Assembly (NCBI GenBank): GCA_032027145.1
Contig: JAVSMP010000001.1
Span: 1,826,903-1,890,902, forward strand
Length of the DNA: 64,000 nucleotides
Source of the DNA: Ignavibacterium sp.
GTDB taxonomy: Bacteria > Bacteroidota > Ignavibacteria > Ignavibacteriales > Ignavibacteriaceae
Reading direction: 5' to 3'
The notes beneath the pieces are model-generated. The model was not told the origin of the DNA and made no database searches. It saw only the letters and a program-made list of their open reading frames with translations. Within the stretch, counting starts at the first letter, position 1; every line of letters starts with the position of its first letter. Both the position numbers and the translations under genes were made by a program. This document shows, piece after piece, positions 38,037 through 47,014 of this stretch.

Positions 38037-38321
38037 ATGGAAGAATATATGTTTTTAATGCATGTGTATGTTTTTGCACTTGCAATTTTTGTAGGATTTG
38101 AACTCATCACAAAAGTTCCACCAACACTGCACACACCGCTTATGTCTGGTTCAAATGCTATATCAGGAATTACAATTGTTGGAGCGATACTTAGTGCAGG
38201 ATTAGAGCAATTTACAATAAGCACAATCCTTGGTTTAATTGCAGTTATATTTGCTATGATAAATGTGGTAGGCGGTTTTCTTGTTACCGATCGTATGTTA
38301 AAAATGTTCAAAAAGAAGTGA
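38037..38321 (+). CDS. pntAB: NAD(P) transhydrogenase subunit alpha part 2 (membrane)
   Basis: A 94-residue membrane subunit with three to four transmembrane helices (YVFALAIFVGFELI, ISGITIVGAILSAG, ISTILGLIAVIFAMINVVGG), the second half of the alpha chain in split enzymes. KVPPTLHTPLMSGSNAISG is the conserved segment before helix 2. It ends MLKMFKKK and is followed after eight bases by the beta gene. Confidence 0.93.
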   Translation: MEEYMFLMHVYVFALAIFVGFELITKVPPTLHTPLMSGSNAISGITIVGAILSAGLEQFTISTILGLIAVIFAMINVVGGFLVTDRMLKMFKKK

Positions 38322-38329
38322 GTTAAAAA

Positions 38330-39739
38330 ATGAAAATAGCCATAGAAATAATTTATCTTATCTCCTCAATTCTTTTCATTTTTGGTATCAAGTTTTTAGG
38401 GTCTCCTAAAACTGCAAGAAAAGGAAATCTTTTTGCCGCTATCGGAATGTTCCTTGCAATTGCAGCAACTTTATTTGATCAGCAGGTTCTCACTTTCCAA
38501 TGGATAATTATAGGTTCAATAATTGGTTCACTGGTAGGAATTATTTTAGCAGTTAAAACTCCAATGACCGGTATGCCTCAAATGGTTGGAATGTTAAATG
38601 GATTTGGCGGAGGTGCTTCAACATTAGTTGCTCTTTCGGAATATTTTAAGAAAAACCCAAATTATCCGGTTGATCAGGGTTTGGTTTTTAATCTTCCTAT
38701 TGATCAGGGAATAGCTATTATTTTAAGTTTACTTATCGGAGGTGTTACATTTACCGGATCAATGATTGCATTTGGAAAACTGCAGGGAATCGTTACCGGT
38801 AAAGTTGTAAGATATCCATTGCAGCATCCTCTTAATGCATTGCTTGCATTATTTGTTCTTGGAGCGGGAGCTTATGTTGTGATAAATCCTTCGATGATGA
38901 GTATCGTTATTCTTATTACTGTTGTTTCATTGGTTCTCGGTGTTTTGTTGGTGCTTCCGATAGGCGGTGCTGATATGCCGGTCGCGATATCTTTGTTAAA
39001 TTCTTATTCCGGGTTAGCTGGTTCGACCACCGGATTTGTGCTGGCTAATAATGAATTAATAATTGCAGGTGCTCTTGTTGGTGCTTCGGGTATTATTCTG
39101 ACTAACATCATGTGTAAAGCAATGAACCGTTCTTTGATGAATGTTGTACTTGGCGGCTGGGCAAATGCTGGTGCAGCTGCAGCATCTTCAACAACATCTC
39201 CCAAAGGTGATGTTAAATCTATTGATGCTGAAGAGCTTGCAATGCTGCTTGATTCCGTAAGCAGTGTTATAATTGTTCCGGGATATGGAATGGCTGTTGG
39301 TCAGGCACAGCACGCTGTTCGTGATTTGGTAAATCTTTTGGAGAAAAAAGGTGTAAAAGTAAGATTTGCTATTCATCCGGTTGCTGGTAGAATGCCCGGA
39401 CATATGAATGTGCTTCTTGCCGAAGCTCAGATTCCTTATGATAAACTTCTGGCTATGGAAGATATCAACGATGATTTTCCAAATACTGATGTTGTGATTG
39501 TTATTGGTGCTAACGATGTTGTTAATCCGGCTGCACGGCATGATAAGAACAGCCCTATTTACGGAATGCCTATACTTAATGTTGACTATGCAAAAACCGT
39601 TATTATTAACAAACGCTCTATGAATGTTGGTTATGCCGGTATTGAAAATGAACTTTTCTTTTACCCAAATGCACTTATGTATTTTGGTGATTCAAAAGAA
39701 GCGATAAGCAAACTTGTTAATGAAATAAAAAATCTATAA
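38330..39739 (+). CDS. pntB: NAD(P) transhydrogenase subunit beta
   Basis: A 469-residue beta subunit: about eight to nine membrane helices in the first 270 residues, including the channel segment with GGADMPVAISLLNSYSGLAG, then the NADP(H)-binding domain III with VIIVPGYGMAVGQAQHAV, HPVAGRMPGHMNVLLAEA and VIGANDVVNPAAR. Completes the PntAA-AB-B enzyme. Followed by a terminator. Confidence 0.96.
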   Translation: MKIAIEIIYLISSILFIFGIKFLGSPKTARKGNLFAAIGMFLAIAATLFDQQVLTFQWIIIGSIIGSLVGIILAVKTPMTGMPQMVGMLNGFGGGASTLVALSEYFKKNPNYPVDQGLVFNLPIDQGIAIILSLLIGGVTFTGSMIAFGKLQGIVTGKVVRYPLQHPLNALLALFVLGAGAYVVINPSMMSIVILITVVSLVLGVLLVLPIGGADMPVAISLLNSYSGLAGSTTGFVLANNELIIAGALVGASGIILTNIMCKAMNRSLMNVVLGGWANAGAAAASSTTSPKGDVKSIDAEELAMLLDSVSSVIIVPGYGMAVGQAQHAVRDLVNLLEKKGVKVRFAIHPVAGRMPGHMNVLLAEAQIPYDKLLAMEDINDDFPNTDVVIVIGANDVVNPAARHDKNSPIYGMPILNVDYAKTVIINKRSMNVGYAGIENELFFYPNALMYFGDSKEAISKLVNEIKNL

Positions 39740-39763
39740 TCATAATTCCATATAATTTTTATG

Positions 39764-39798
39764 ATTTCCCCAATAAGTGTTTTTTATTGGGGATTTTT
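39764..39798 (+). terminator. Terminator after pntB
   Basis: Arms TCCCCAATAA and TTATTGGGGA around a short T-rich loop, followed by TTTTTAT. Confidence 0.85.
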
Positions 39799-39880
39799 AT
39801 TTCCACTATCAGCTCTGTTTAAGCTCATTTCTTAGAATTATATTTGCAAAAACAATTTAACTTTTTGATACAGGCATATC

Positions 39881-41101
39881 GTGAAAAAAATATTTGTTTT
39901 ATTTCTGGCTCTGTCTTTTTCCTACAGCTTTCCGCAAGAAGTTGTAATTAAGAGCTTAAAAACTTTTGTTCAGGGCACTCCTGATATTATTCCGGTTTTA
40001 AGTAAACCCGGTGACAGGTTAGTAATCGAATTTGATGTTAAATCAGATTATCCGCCAAACATTAATATTTTATTTAAATTTTGTGATAGGAACTGGAATC
40101 CTACAAATAACATTTTTTTATTAAATCAGGGGAATAACACCGCATATACGCTGGATTATTTTTCTCTGCCTACTACTGTTGAAGATGCAAAATATCATTA
40201 CACTAATTTGTTTCCGGATAAAAATGGCTACGTTAGTTTTCCATTCTCAGGTAAATGGCGTTTTTTCATTGTTGATTCACAGGATACTTCAATTGTGTTT
40301 GCCGAAGGAAAATTTTATGCATTAAAAAATCAGGTTATGCTGCAATCAAAGGCTATCAGAGAAACATTGGATGATAAAACATATTATCCTCCTCAGCTTG
40401 GTCATACTTATTGGGTTACAACCGAAGCTCAGCCTAAAGATGATTTCTTTCCCTTTTTTATCGACGAGGTTGAAATTATAGTTAATCATCTTCTCTATAA
40501 TCCAATCAAAGTTCAAAGAACTTCAACTGATCATAACAGGGTTTTTGAATGGGACGGAGGATCAAAAATAAAATTTATTGCTAAAGATGTAAGACCCGGC
40601 AATGAATACAGACAGTTAAATCTGATGGATGTAAATATATATAACTCAAAGAACGTAAAAGCTCAGTTTGATGGGATGGAATATTCAAGGTTTTTATTGC
40701 AGAGTTTTAAAGATAACAACGGAAGCTTTACGCTTAAATACCCTAAAGATATGTATTCGACCTATATGAATGTTCTTTTTCAGATTAAACCACCGCAGGA
40801 AGTTTATGGCGATGTTTATCTTGTTGGTGCTTTTAATGATTGGAAATTATCCGACAATAATAAAATGAAATTTAATGGTGATCATTACGAACTTTCTCTT
40901 GAGCTAAAACGCGGTATTTATGATTATCAGTATGTTGTTGTTAATGGCGACTATAAAGATGTTACTAATCAGGACTGGATAATTTTGGAAGGTAACAACT
41001 GGCAGACAACTGATGATCTTAATATTTTCCTCTGGTACCGCGATCCTGAATACGGCGGCTACGATAAAATAATTGGTTATACAATAATTCAAACAAGATA
41101 A
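39881..41101 (+). CDS. DUF5103 protein, type IX secretion system plug-like
   Basis: A 406-residue exported protein with GTG start and signal peptide (MKKIFVLFLALSFSYSFPQE). It matches my knowledge of the DUF5103/T9SS plug-protein family (FVQGTPDIIPVLSKPGDRLVIEFDV, then RVFEWDGGSKIKFI and DYQYVVVNG near the end). In Bacteroidota a plug of this type associates with the SprA translocon; here that role is inferred. A TATATTTG element at 39839-39846 may be its -7 box, without a good -33. It fits the four T9SS-signal proteins in this window. Six bases separate it from the next gene. Confidence 0.8.
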   Translation: MKKIFVLFLALSFSYSFPQEVVIKSLKTFVQGTPDIIPVLSKPGDRLVIEFDVKSDYPPNINILFKFCDRNWNPTNNIFLLNQGNNTAYTLDYFSLPTTVEDAKYHYTNLFPDKNGYVSFPFSGKWRFFIVDSQDTSIVFAEGKFYALKNQVMLQSKAIRETLDDKTYYPPQLGHTYWVTTEAQPKDDFFPFFIDEVEIIVNHLLYNPIKVQRTSTDHNRVFEWDGGSKIKFIAKDVRPGNEYRQLNLMDVNIYNSKNVKAQFDGMEYSRFLLQSFKDNNGSFTLKYPKDMYSTYMNVLFQIKPPQEVYGDVYLVGAFNDWKLSDNNKMKFNGDHYELSLELKRGIYDYQYVVVNGDYKDVTNQDWIILEGNNWQTTDDLNIFLWYRDPEYGGYDKIIGYTIIQTR

Positions 41102-41106
41102 ATTTT

Positions 41107-42096
41107 ATGAAAAAACTAAATGTTGGTGTAATTGGAGTTGGTCATCTTGGTAAACTGCATACAAAAATGTTTACTCATATTTCCAATTGTAGCTTAGTTG
41201 GTGTATTTGATTTAAATTATGAGCTGGCTAAAACAACTGCCGCTGAGTTTAATACTACTGCTTTTCATTCAATGGATGAATTGCTTGAAAATGTTGAGGC
41301 AGTTTCAATTGCTGCAACAACAAGTGCACATTACGAAACTGCTAAAAGATGCTTTGAAAAGAACATCCATGTATTTGTGGAAAAACCAATCACTTCTGCA
41401 ATAGAGCAGGGCGAGGAATTAGTTAAGACTGCTAAAGAAAGAAATCTGAAATTTCAGATAGGTCATATTGAAAGATTTAATCCGGGATTAATTTCTCTTG
41501 AATCTTTTATATCTGATCCGATGTTTATCCAATCGGACAGGCTTTCACAATTTAATCCCCGCGGAACAGATGTTGCTGTTGTATTGGATTTAATGATCCA
41601 TGATATAGATATTATTTTAAGTTTTATAAAAAGCGAAGTAAAACAGATAGATGCAAACGGTGTTGCAGTAGTTTCGGATCATATCGATATTGCAAATGCA
41701 AGGATACAATTTGAAAACGGAGCTGTTGCAAATGTTACCGCAAGCAGAATATCGCAGAAGAAAATGCGTAAGATGCGTATCTTTCAGAAGGATCATTATA
41801 TCTCACTTGATTTCGTAACCGGTGCATCAGAAATATACCGTTTACTTCCGGTTGATCAGCCGGCTTTACCAACTTCAATTTCTTTTGGAGAAATTGGTGT
41901 TGGCGATAAAAAGAAAAGGCTTATTTATGAGCAGCCCGAAATTAAAGAAGTAAATGCACTTAATTATGAACTTCAGCTTTTTGTGGATGCGGTCCTGAAT
42001 GATAAAAAAATTGTTGTTACAGGCGAAGACGGTTTACGAGCGCTTAAAGTTGCTGAAATTATAATTCAAAAAATCGAACAATCAAAAGGAAACTAA
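41107..42096 (+). CDS. Gfo/Idh/MocA oxidoreductase (possibly a nucleotide-sugar dehydrogenase)
   Basis: A 329-residue NAD(P) oxidoreductase: GVIGVGHLGKLHTKMF nucleotide loop, VEKPITSA with the family lysine, then QIGHIERFNPG, MIHDIDIILSF (catalytic-region His and Asp) and the C-terminal substrate sheet. The HIERFNP segment recalls the GnnA-like UDP-GlcNAc 3-dehydrogenases that serve lipid A synthesis; this is a weak recollection, supported only by an LptD-like gene nearby. It is distinct from the oxidoreductase at 1500. Confidence 0.88.
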   Translation: MKKLNVGVIGVGHLGKLHTKMFTHISNCSLVGVFDLNYELAKTTAAEFNTTAFHSMDELLENVEAVSIAATTSAHYETAKRCFEKNIHVFVEKPITSAIEQGEELVKTAKERNLKFQIGHIERFNPGLISLESFISDPMFIQSDRLSQFNPRGTDVAVVLDLMIHDIDIILSFIKSEVKQIDANGVAVVSDHIDIANARIQFENGAVANVTASRISQKKMRKMRIFQKDHYISLDFVTGASEIYRLLPVDQPALPTSISFGEIGVGDKKKRLIYEQPEIKEVNALNYELQLFVDAVLNDKKIVVTGEDGLRALKVAEIIIQKIEQSKGN

Positions 42097-42097
42097 A

Positions 42098-42703
42098 ATG
42101 AAAAAATATTTTTCAATTGTAATTGTACTTGCTTTGGTTATTTCAGGATGCAGTGTTTACAAGACTTTGACTAATTTATCGCGTCTGCAATTTAAAGTTG
42201 GACAGGTAGATGGATTTGAGATAAACGGAATTTCAATTTCGGGTAAATCAAAATTAAGTGATTTCAATCCATTGGATTTAATTAATCTCTCTTCAGCTTT
42301 TGCAAAAGGAACATTACCGGCATCTTTTGTTCTGAATGTTGAAGCAAAAAATCCGAATGACGGAACAGGTGGTTATCAGAAATCTGATGCTACACTTCAA
42401 AACTTTAAATGGCGTTTGTTTCTTGATGATAAGGAAACTGTTTCAGGTGAACTTGATAAACCGGTTACTGTTCCCGGTACCGGCAATATTACAACAATTC
42501 CATTGAGAATTAATCTGGACCTTGTTAAGTTTTTTGAAGACCGCGGGTATGAAAGTATTGTAAATCTTGCTTTAGCTTTAGGAGGTGTGAAAGGCTCATC
42601 TTCCAAAGTAACACTCTATGCTACGCCCACGGTAAGCTCTGCTTTTGGAAATATTACTTATCCGGGTGAATTAAAATTAGTTGATACTCAATTTTCAAAA
42701 TAA
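42098..42703 (+). CDS. LEA type 2-like lipoprotein
   Basis: A 201-residue lipoprotein; the leader ends in ISGC with Cys18. The mature part resembles an LEA-2/WHy beta-sandwich: ASFVLNVEAKNPNDG, then LFLDDKETVSGELDKPVTVPGTG. Function of bacterial members is unknown. It follows the oxidoreductase by one base and overlaps the ROK gene by one base (TAATG). Confidence 0.75.
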   Translation: MKKYFSIVIVLALVISGCSVYKTLTNLSRLQFKVGQVDGFEINGISISGKSKLSDFNPLDLINLSSAFAKGTLPASFVLNVEAKNPNDGTGGYQKSDATLQNFKWRLFLDDKETVSGELDKPVTVPGTGNITTIPLRINLDLVKFFEDRGYESIVNLALALGGVKGSSSKVTLYATPTVSSAFGNITYPGELKLVDTQFSK

Positions 42704-43683
42704 TGTTAAAGAATACACCAATGACTAAATCTGAAAAATATGCTTTAGGTGTTGATATCGGAGGTACTAATATCAAGATCGGTATTGTATCTGACCGCGG
42801 AAAATTAATTAAAAGTCATTCAGTTAAAACACAGCCTGAAAGCGGTCCGAAAAAAGTTATCTCTAATATCTGTAAAGGTATTGATGAAACACTTGAGAAA
42901 AACAAACTAAAGATTCAGGGAATTGGTGTCGGCTGTCCGGGTGTTGTGCAAATTAAAAAAGGCATTGTTGAAAATGCACCTAATCTGCCGGGCTGGAAAA
43001 ATGTAAAGCTTGGACAAATACTTAAAAACAGATATGGATATAAAATTCATATTGAAAACGATGCTAATGCTGCAGCTATAGGCGAATTGATTTTTGGCGC
43101 TGGTAAAAAGTTTGACTCGTTTGTAATGGTAACACTTGGTACTGGTGTCGGCGGTGGAATTGTTTTCGATAAAAAAATATTCAGGGGTGAGTTTGGAGCT
43201 GCTGGCGAAGTTGGACATATTTCTATTGATATTAATGGACCTAAATGTAATTGCGGATCAACAGGCTGTATTGAAGCTTATGCCGGTAATGCGTATTTAA
43301 GAGAAATTGTGAGAAGCGAATTACCGGAACACCGTGATTCGGAAATATGGAGGTTAATTGAAAATGATTTATCTAAAGTATCTCCGAAAATAATTCAGCT
43401 TGCTGCTGAGAAAAATGATGCTTATGCAAAATTTGTTATTGAAAGAATGGGCAGACAACTCGGTGCTGCTTTAGCATCTTTAAGCAATCTGCTTGATATT
43501 AGTACATTTATAATCGGAGGCGGCGTTGCAGGTTTTGGTAAACCTTTGTTCGATTCAACCAGAAAAACTATTGCAAACAGAGTACTGTTACCTTTAAGAC
43601 AAAGAGTTTTAGTTATACCTGCTAAATTAAAAAATGAAGCTGGAATAAAAGGCGCATCTTCGTTGGTGTTTTATAACAACTAA
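42703..43683 (+). CDS. ROK family sugar kinase (glucokinase-like)
   Basis: A 326-residue kinase. Phosphate-1 motif GVDIGGTNIKIG (about 16-27), ENDANAAAIGE with the catalytic Asp, TLGTGVGGGI, the ROK zinc site HISID...CNCGSTGCIE, and the C-terminal ATP segment IIGGGVAGFG. ROK kinases phosphorylate glucose, N-acetylmannosamine or related sugars; glucokinase is the commonest, but the substrate is not certain. The start at 42703 is coupled to the preceding stop; 42721 is an alternative. Confidence 0.9.
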   Translation: MLKNTPMTKSEKYALGVDIGGTNIKIGIVSDRGKLIKSHSVKTQPESGPKKVISNICKGIDETLEKNKLKIQGIGVGCPGVVQIKKGIVENAPNLPGWKNVKLGQILKNRYGYKIHIENDANAAAIGELIFGAGKKFDSFVMVTLGTGVGGGIVFDKKIFRGEFGAAGEVGHISIDINGPKCNCGSTGCIEAYAGNAYLREIVRSELPEHRDSEIWRLIENDLSKVSPKIIQLAAEKNDAYAKFVIERMGRQLGAALASLSNLLDISTFIIGGGVAGFGKPLFDSTRKTIANRVLLPLRQRVLVIPAKLKNEAGIKGASSLVFYNN

Positions 43684-43712
43684 CCGAACAAAGATTTATT
43701 AATGATATTCAG

Positions 43713-46268
43713 ATGTTGATTAAAAGAAATTATAGTTTTTACTTGTTGTCGTTTCTTGCTTTTTTTCTTTTGCAGGAAAAATTCTTTTCACAGCAAACCG
43801 ATTCATTAATAGTCTCTTCTGATTCCATATTAACTTTAACTGATACTTTATCAATTCCAAAACCATCCGGCAAAACCTTTGATGTTGATACTACTGTTTT
43901 TGCTGCATCAAAAGATTCATTGATATTTTTTGTTAAAGAAAAAAAAATGAATATATACGGAAAGAGCAGTATTAACTATAAGATTACCGAGATTAAAAGT
44001 GAAAATATATTTATTGACTTTAACTCAAATAATATAAATGCTGTGGGAGTTCCCTCCGATACTCTTGAAGGTAAACTTGACGGTACTCCTGTACTTAAAG
44101 AAGGTACTGAAGTGTACGAAGGTCAAACTATGAAATATAATTTTAAAACAGGGCAGGGGATTATTTCATTAGCAAAGACAGAGCAGGATGGCTCAAGTTA
44201 TACCGGTACAAAGATTAAAAAAGTTGATAAAGAAACTTACTTTATTGAGGATGGCATTTTTACAACCTGCGACGATAAGGAGTGTCCTCATTATTATTTT
44301 ACCGCAAGTAAGATGAAGGTGATTCATAAAGAACAACTAATTGCTGAGTGGATTTTTATAAATTTTGGCGGTGTACCTTTACCGATACCATTACCTTTTG
44401 CGGTTTTTCCGATTGAATCCGGCAGAAGATCAGGCATTATCCCTCCAACGTTTGGTTCTGATGGATTATATGGAACATATTTCTCAAGGTTTGGTTATTT
44501 CTGGGCGATTAATGATTATACAGATGTGAATCTTACTGCTGATTATTATACTCGCGGAAGCTTTAAACTTGATTCAAGATTTCGATATTCGAAACGTTAT
44601 AATTATTCCGGTAATGTTGAAGGAAGTTATGGGAGATTTGTACTTGGTGAAGAAACAGATGCAAACAGATCTGAAAGTACCGATTGGCGGATTCGCTGGA
44701 ATCATAATCAGACAATTACACCAACATCTCGTTTTGATGCTAAACTTGAATTCTTATCGGGTAATAAAATCCAGCGTAACATAAGTGATGTTAACGAACT
44801 TCTCAGGAATGAAGCATTCTCAAATGCAACTTACTTCAAACAGTGGGAAGAATCAGGCAACAGTATGTCAATCAGTTATTCAAGAACACAGAACTTTGAG
44901 AATAATAATATTTCTGAAGTTCTGCCAAGTCTGTCTTTTTCACTTGCACAAAAATATCCGTTCAGGAAAAATACTGGCGGGCAGGAATGGTATGAAAGTT
45001 TTGGATTTAATTATTCAGGTCAGTTTCAGAATAACAGGGAGAAAATAGCTGGTCATCTTAATATCAGAGGCGGAATACAACATAACATTAATGCGTCATT
45101 ATCTCCGAAGATCGGTTACTTTAGTATTTCTCCAAATTTCAGGTATAATGAAAGCTGGTATAATAAGCGTATTGAGAGATCACCTGCTGTCGATGATTCA
45201 GGTAAATATTTTATTAAGACAGATGATGTAAATGAAATTAATTTGGTCAGAACTTTTTCGATGGGTGTTTCTGCCTCAACTAAATTTTATGGAATGTTTA
45301 ATATCAGATCGCTTGGAATTGAAGCAATAAGACATATTGTAACACCATCGCTCAGTTATAATTATTCACCTGATTTTTCTACTCCATTTTGGGGTTATTA
45401 TGATTCTTATGTTGATTCATCAGGTAAGATTGTTGAATACAACAAATTTGAGAGAGAAATATTCAGTAAACCTTCAGGACAGGAACAGCAGAGTATTAGT
45501 TTTTCAGTCGGGAATGTTTTTGAGATGAAAACAAAAACTGATCCAACTGATACAACATCAAAAGCAAATAAGATTAAATTGTTGGATGTACGAGCCAATA
45601 TAAGTTATAACTTTGCTGCTAAGGAATTCAAATTTTCCAATTTGAATTTACAATATCAGACACAGGTAAGTGATATATTCAATATGCAGGCTTCTACTTC
45701 ATTTTCTCCTTACGACTATGATGAGAAAGGAAATGTTAATAAATATTTAATCGATCAGGGTAAAGGATTATTGAGATTAACCAACTTAAGTTTTTCGATG
45801 TCTTTCTCAATTTCAGGTGAAAGAATTAAATCAACCGAAACAGATACACGAACGACACTACAGCAGGATCAATATTTACAAGCATCTGAAAGAAGTATTT
45901 ATCAGGGATTGTATAATGAGAAGGAAGCTGATTTTTCTATTCCGTGGGATCTTTCGCTAAATTATAATTACAACGAATCGCGTCCCTTACCATCAAGAAT
46001 TAATAAGAACTCAAATATAAGCGGAAGCTTTAATTTTAATCTAACTCCGAAGTGGAAGTTTTCCGTTACAAGCAGCTATGATTTAACCAGACATGAATTT
46101 TCAGCACCGCAGATAAGAATCTCGCGTGATCTACACTGCTGGGTTATGAACTTTACCTGGAATCCAATAGGTACTTTCCGGGGATATAACTTTGAGATTA
46201 GAGTTAAAGCACCTCAGTTACAGGATCTTAAAGTAACAAAACGTGATCAGTTCTTTGAAGGAAGATAA
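43713..46268 (+). CDS. lptD: LptD-like outer-membrane LPS assembly protein
   Basis: An 851-residue outer-membrane protein with N-terminal signal sequence. An OstA-like beta-jellyroll comes first (LIFFVKEKKMNIYGKSSINYKITEI..., with ESENIF-type strands) followed by a large beta-barrel with the LptD-type FPIESGRRSGIIPPTFGS segment (about 230-250) and many alternating strands. Ends with a barrel strand FEIRVKAPQLQDLKV. It is annotated in Bacteroidota as a putative LPS-assembly protein; the disulfide cysteines of E. coli LptD are not obvious. The NYN gene follows by two bases. Confidence 0.82.
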   Translation: MLIKRNYSFYLLSFLAFFLLQEKFFSQQTDSLIVSSDSILTLTDTLSIPKPSGKTFDVDTTVFAASKDSLIFFVKEKKMNIYGKSSINYKITEIKSENIFIDFNSNNINAVGVPSDTLEGKLDGTPVLKEGTEVYEGQTMKYNFKTGQGIISLAKTEQDGSSYTGTKIKKVDKETYFIEDGIFTTCDDKECPHYYFTASKMKVIHKEQLIAEWIFINFGGVPLPIPLPFAVFPIESGRRSGIIPPTFGSDGLYGTYFSRFGYFWAINDYTDVNLTADYYTRGSFKLDSRFRYSKRYNYSGNVEGSYGRFVLGEETDANRSESTDWRIRWNHNQTITPTSRFDAKLEFLSGNKIQRNISDVNELLRNEAFSNATYFKQWEESGNSMSISYSRTQNFENNNISEVLPSLSFSLAQKYPFRKNTGGQEWYESFGFNYSGQFQNNREKIAGHLNIRGGIQHNINASLSPKIGYFSISPNFRYNESWYNKRIERSPAVDDSGKYFIKTDDVNEINLVRTFSMGVSASTKFYGMFNIRSLGIEAIRHIVTPSLSYNYSPDFSTPFWGYYDSYVDSSGKIVEYNKFEREIFSKPSGQEQQSISFSVGNVFEMKTKTDPTDTTSKANKIKLLDVRANISYNFAAKEFKFSNLNLQYQTQVSDIFNMQASTSFSPYDYDEKGNVNKYLIDQGKGLLRLTNLSFSMSFSISGERIKSTETDTRTTLQQDQYLQASERSIYQGLYNEKEADFSIPWDLSLNYNYNESRPLPSRINKNSNISGSFNFNLTPKWKFSVTSSYDLTRHEFSAPQIRISRDLHCWVMNFTWNPIGTFRGYNFEIRVKAPQLQDLKVTKRDQFFEGR

Positions 46269-46270
46269 CA

Positions 46271-46723
46271 GTGACGGGTTATATAATAGACGGAAATAAT
46301 CTTATCGGTAAAATTAGCAGTCTCTCAAAAATTCAGAAAAAGGACAAACAAGCTTCAAGAGAAAAACTTGCCTTAATGATAGAACGATTTTTTCACGATA
46401 AAAAGACTAATGTTAGTCTGCATTTTGATGGATATCCCGGGATAAAGATAAACGCCGGAAAAATTAAATTGATATACTCAGAAAGTAATACAGCAGATGA
46501 AAAAATTAAAAATCAAATTGAAAAATCTAAATCACCTGGAACAATAACAGTTATTACTTCTGATTCCAATCTTGGTCAGTTTGCAAAAGTATGTTCCTGC
46601 AAAGTAATTAAAAGCGAAGATTTCGCCAGACAGTTAAACTGTAATAAATCAGATAAGGATGAACAATCAATAATTGACTCAATGAAAAATGATGATGAGT
46701 TTAAAAAATTGTTTGGTGTTTAA
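46271..46723 (+). CDS. NYN domain protein, YacP-like
   Basis: A 150-residue protein starting GTG. GYIIDGNNLIGK at the N-terminus carries the acidic residue and Asn pair of the PIN/NYN nuclease fold, and ITVITSDSNLGQFAKVCSCKVIKSEDFA holds the later acidic positions. YacP (Rae1) of Bacillus is an endoribonuclease; activity here is inferred. Two bases after the lptD stop. Confidence 0.75.
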   Translation: MTGYIIDGNNLIGKISSLSKIQKKDKQASREKLALMIERFFHDKKTNVSLHFDGYPGIKINAGKIKLIYSESNTADEKIKNQIEKSKSPGTITVITSDSNLGQFAKVCSCKVIKSEDFARQLNCNKSDKDEQSIIDSMKNDDEFKKLFGV

Positions 46724-46754
46724 AGAATGATGTATTTGGAAAAAATAATTATTA

Positions 46755-46836
46755 AACTCATCCCCCGATTTTTTCTCTAAGGAATAGAAGGGGCAGGTGT
46801 TCCCTCTCTTTTTAAGAGAGTGAAGAAGGGTGAGTT
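46755..46836. repeat. Imperfect inverted-repeat intergenic element
   Basis: Begins AACTCATCCC and ends GGGTGAGTT, with a small internal hairpin CTCTCTTTTTAAGAGAG (46804-46820). A second, shorter degenerate copy lies at 46914-46947 (AAACTCATCCC ... GGAGTGAGT). Looks like a small non-coding repeat family. Confidence 0.6.
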
Positions 46837-46960
46837 AGATTGATAAAGAAAAAACTTTTCACTAAAAAAACTTCTTATAGAATAAAGTTATATCAGGTTC
46901 TTTAAACTCATCCCAATTTCAATTTCTTAAAGGGGGAAGGAGTGAGTAGTTGAGTAGTTA

Positions 46961-46996
46961 AAAAAAGCCGATGAGTAATCTCACCGGCTTTTTTTA
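46961..46996. terminator. Bidirectional terminator between the NYN gene and secF
   Basis: Arms GCCGATGAG and CTCACCGGC, one mismatch, flanked by A and T runs. Serves the convergent secDF and NYN transcripts. Confidence 0.85.
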
Positions 46997-47014
46997 ATTG
47001 ATACCAAAATAGTT

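Noticed and set aside
39188-39541. 117-residue antisense ORF within pntB
   Set aside because: Fully inside a strongly conserved gene, no start signals, composition typical of an antisense shadow.
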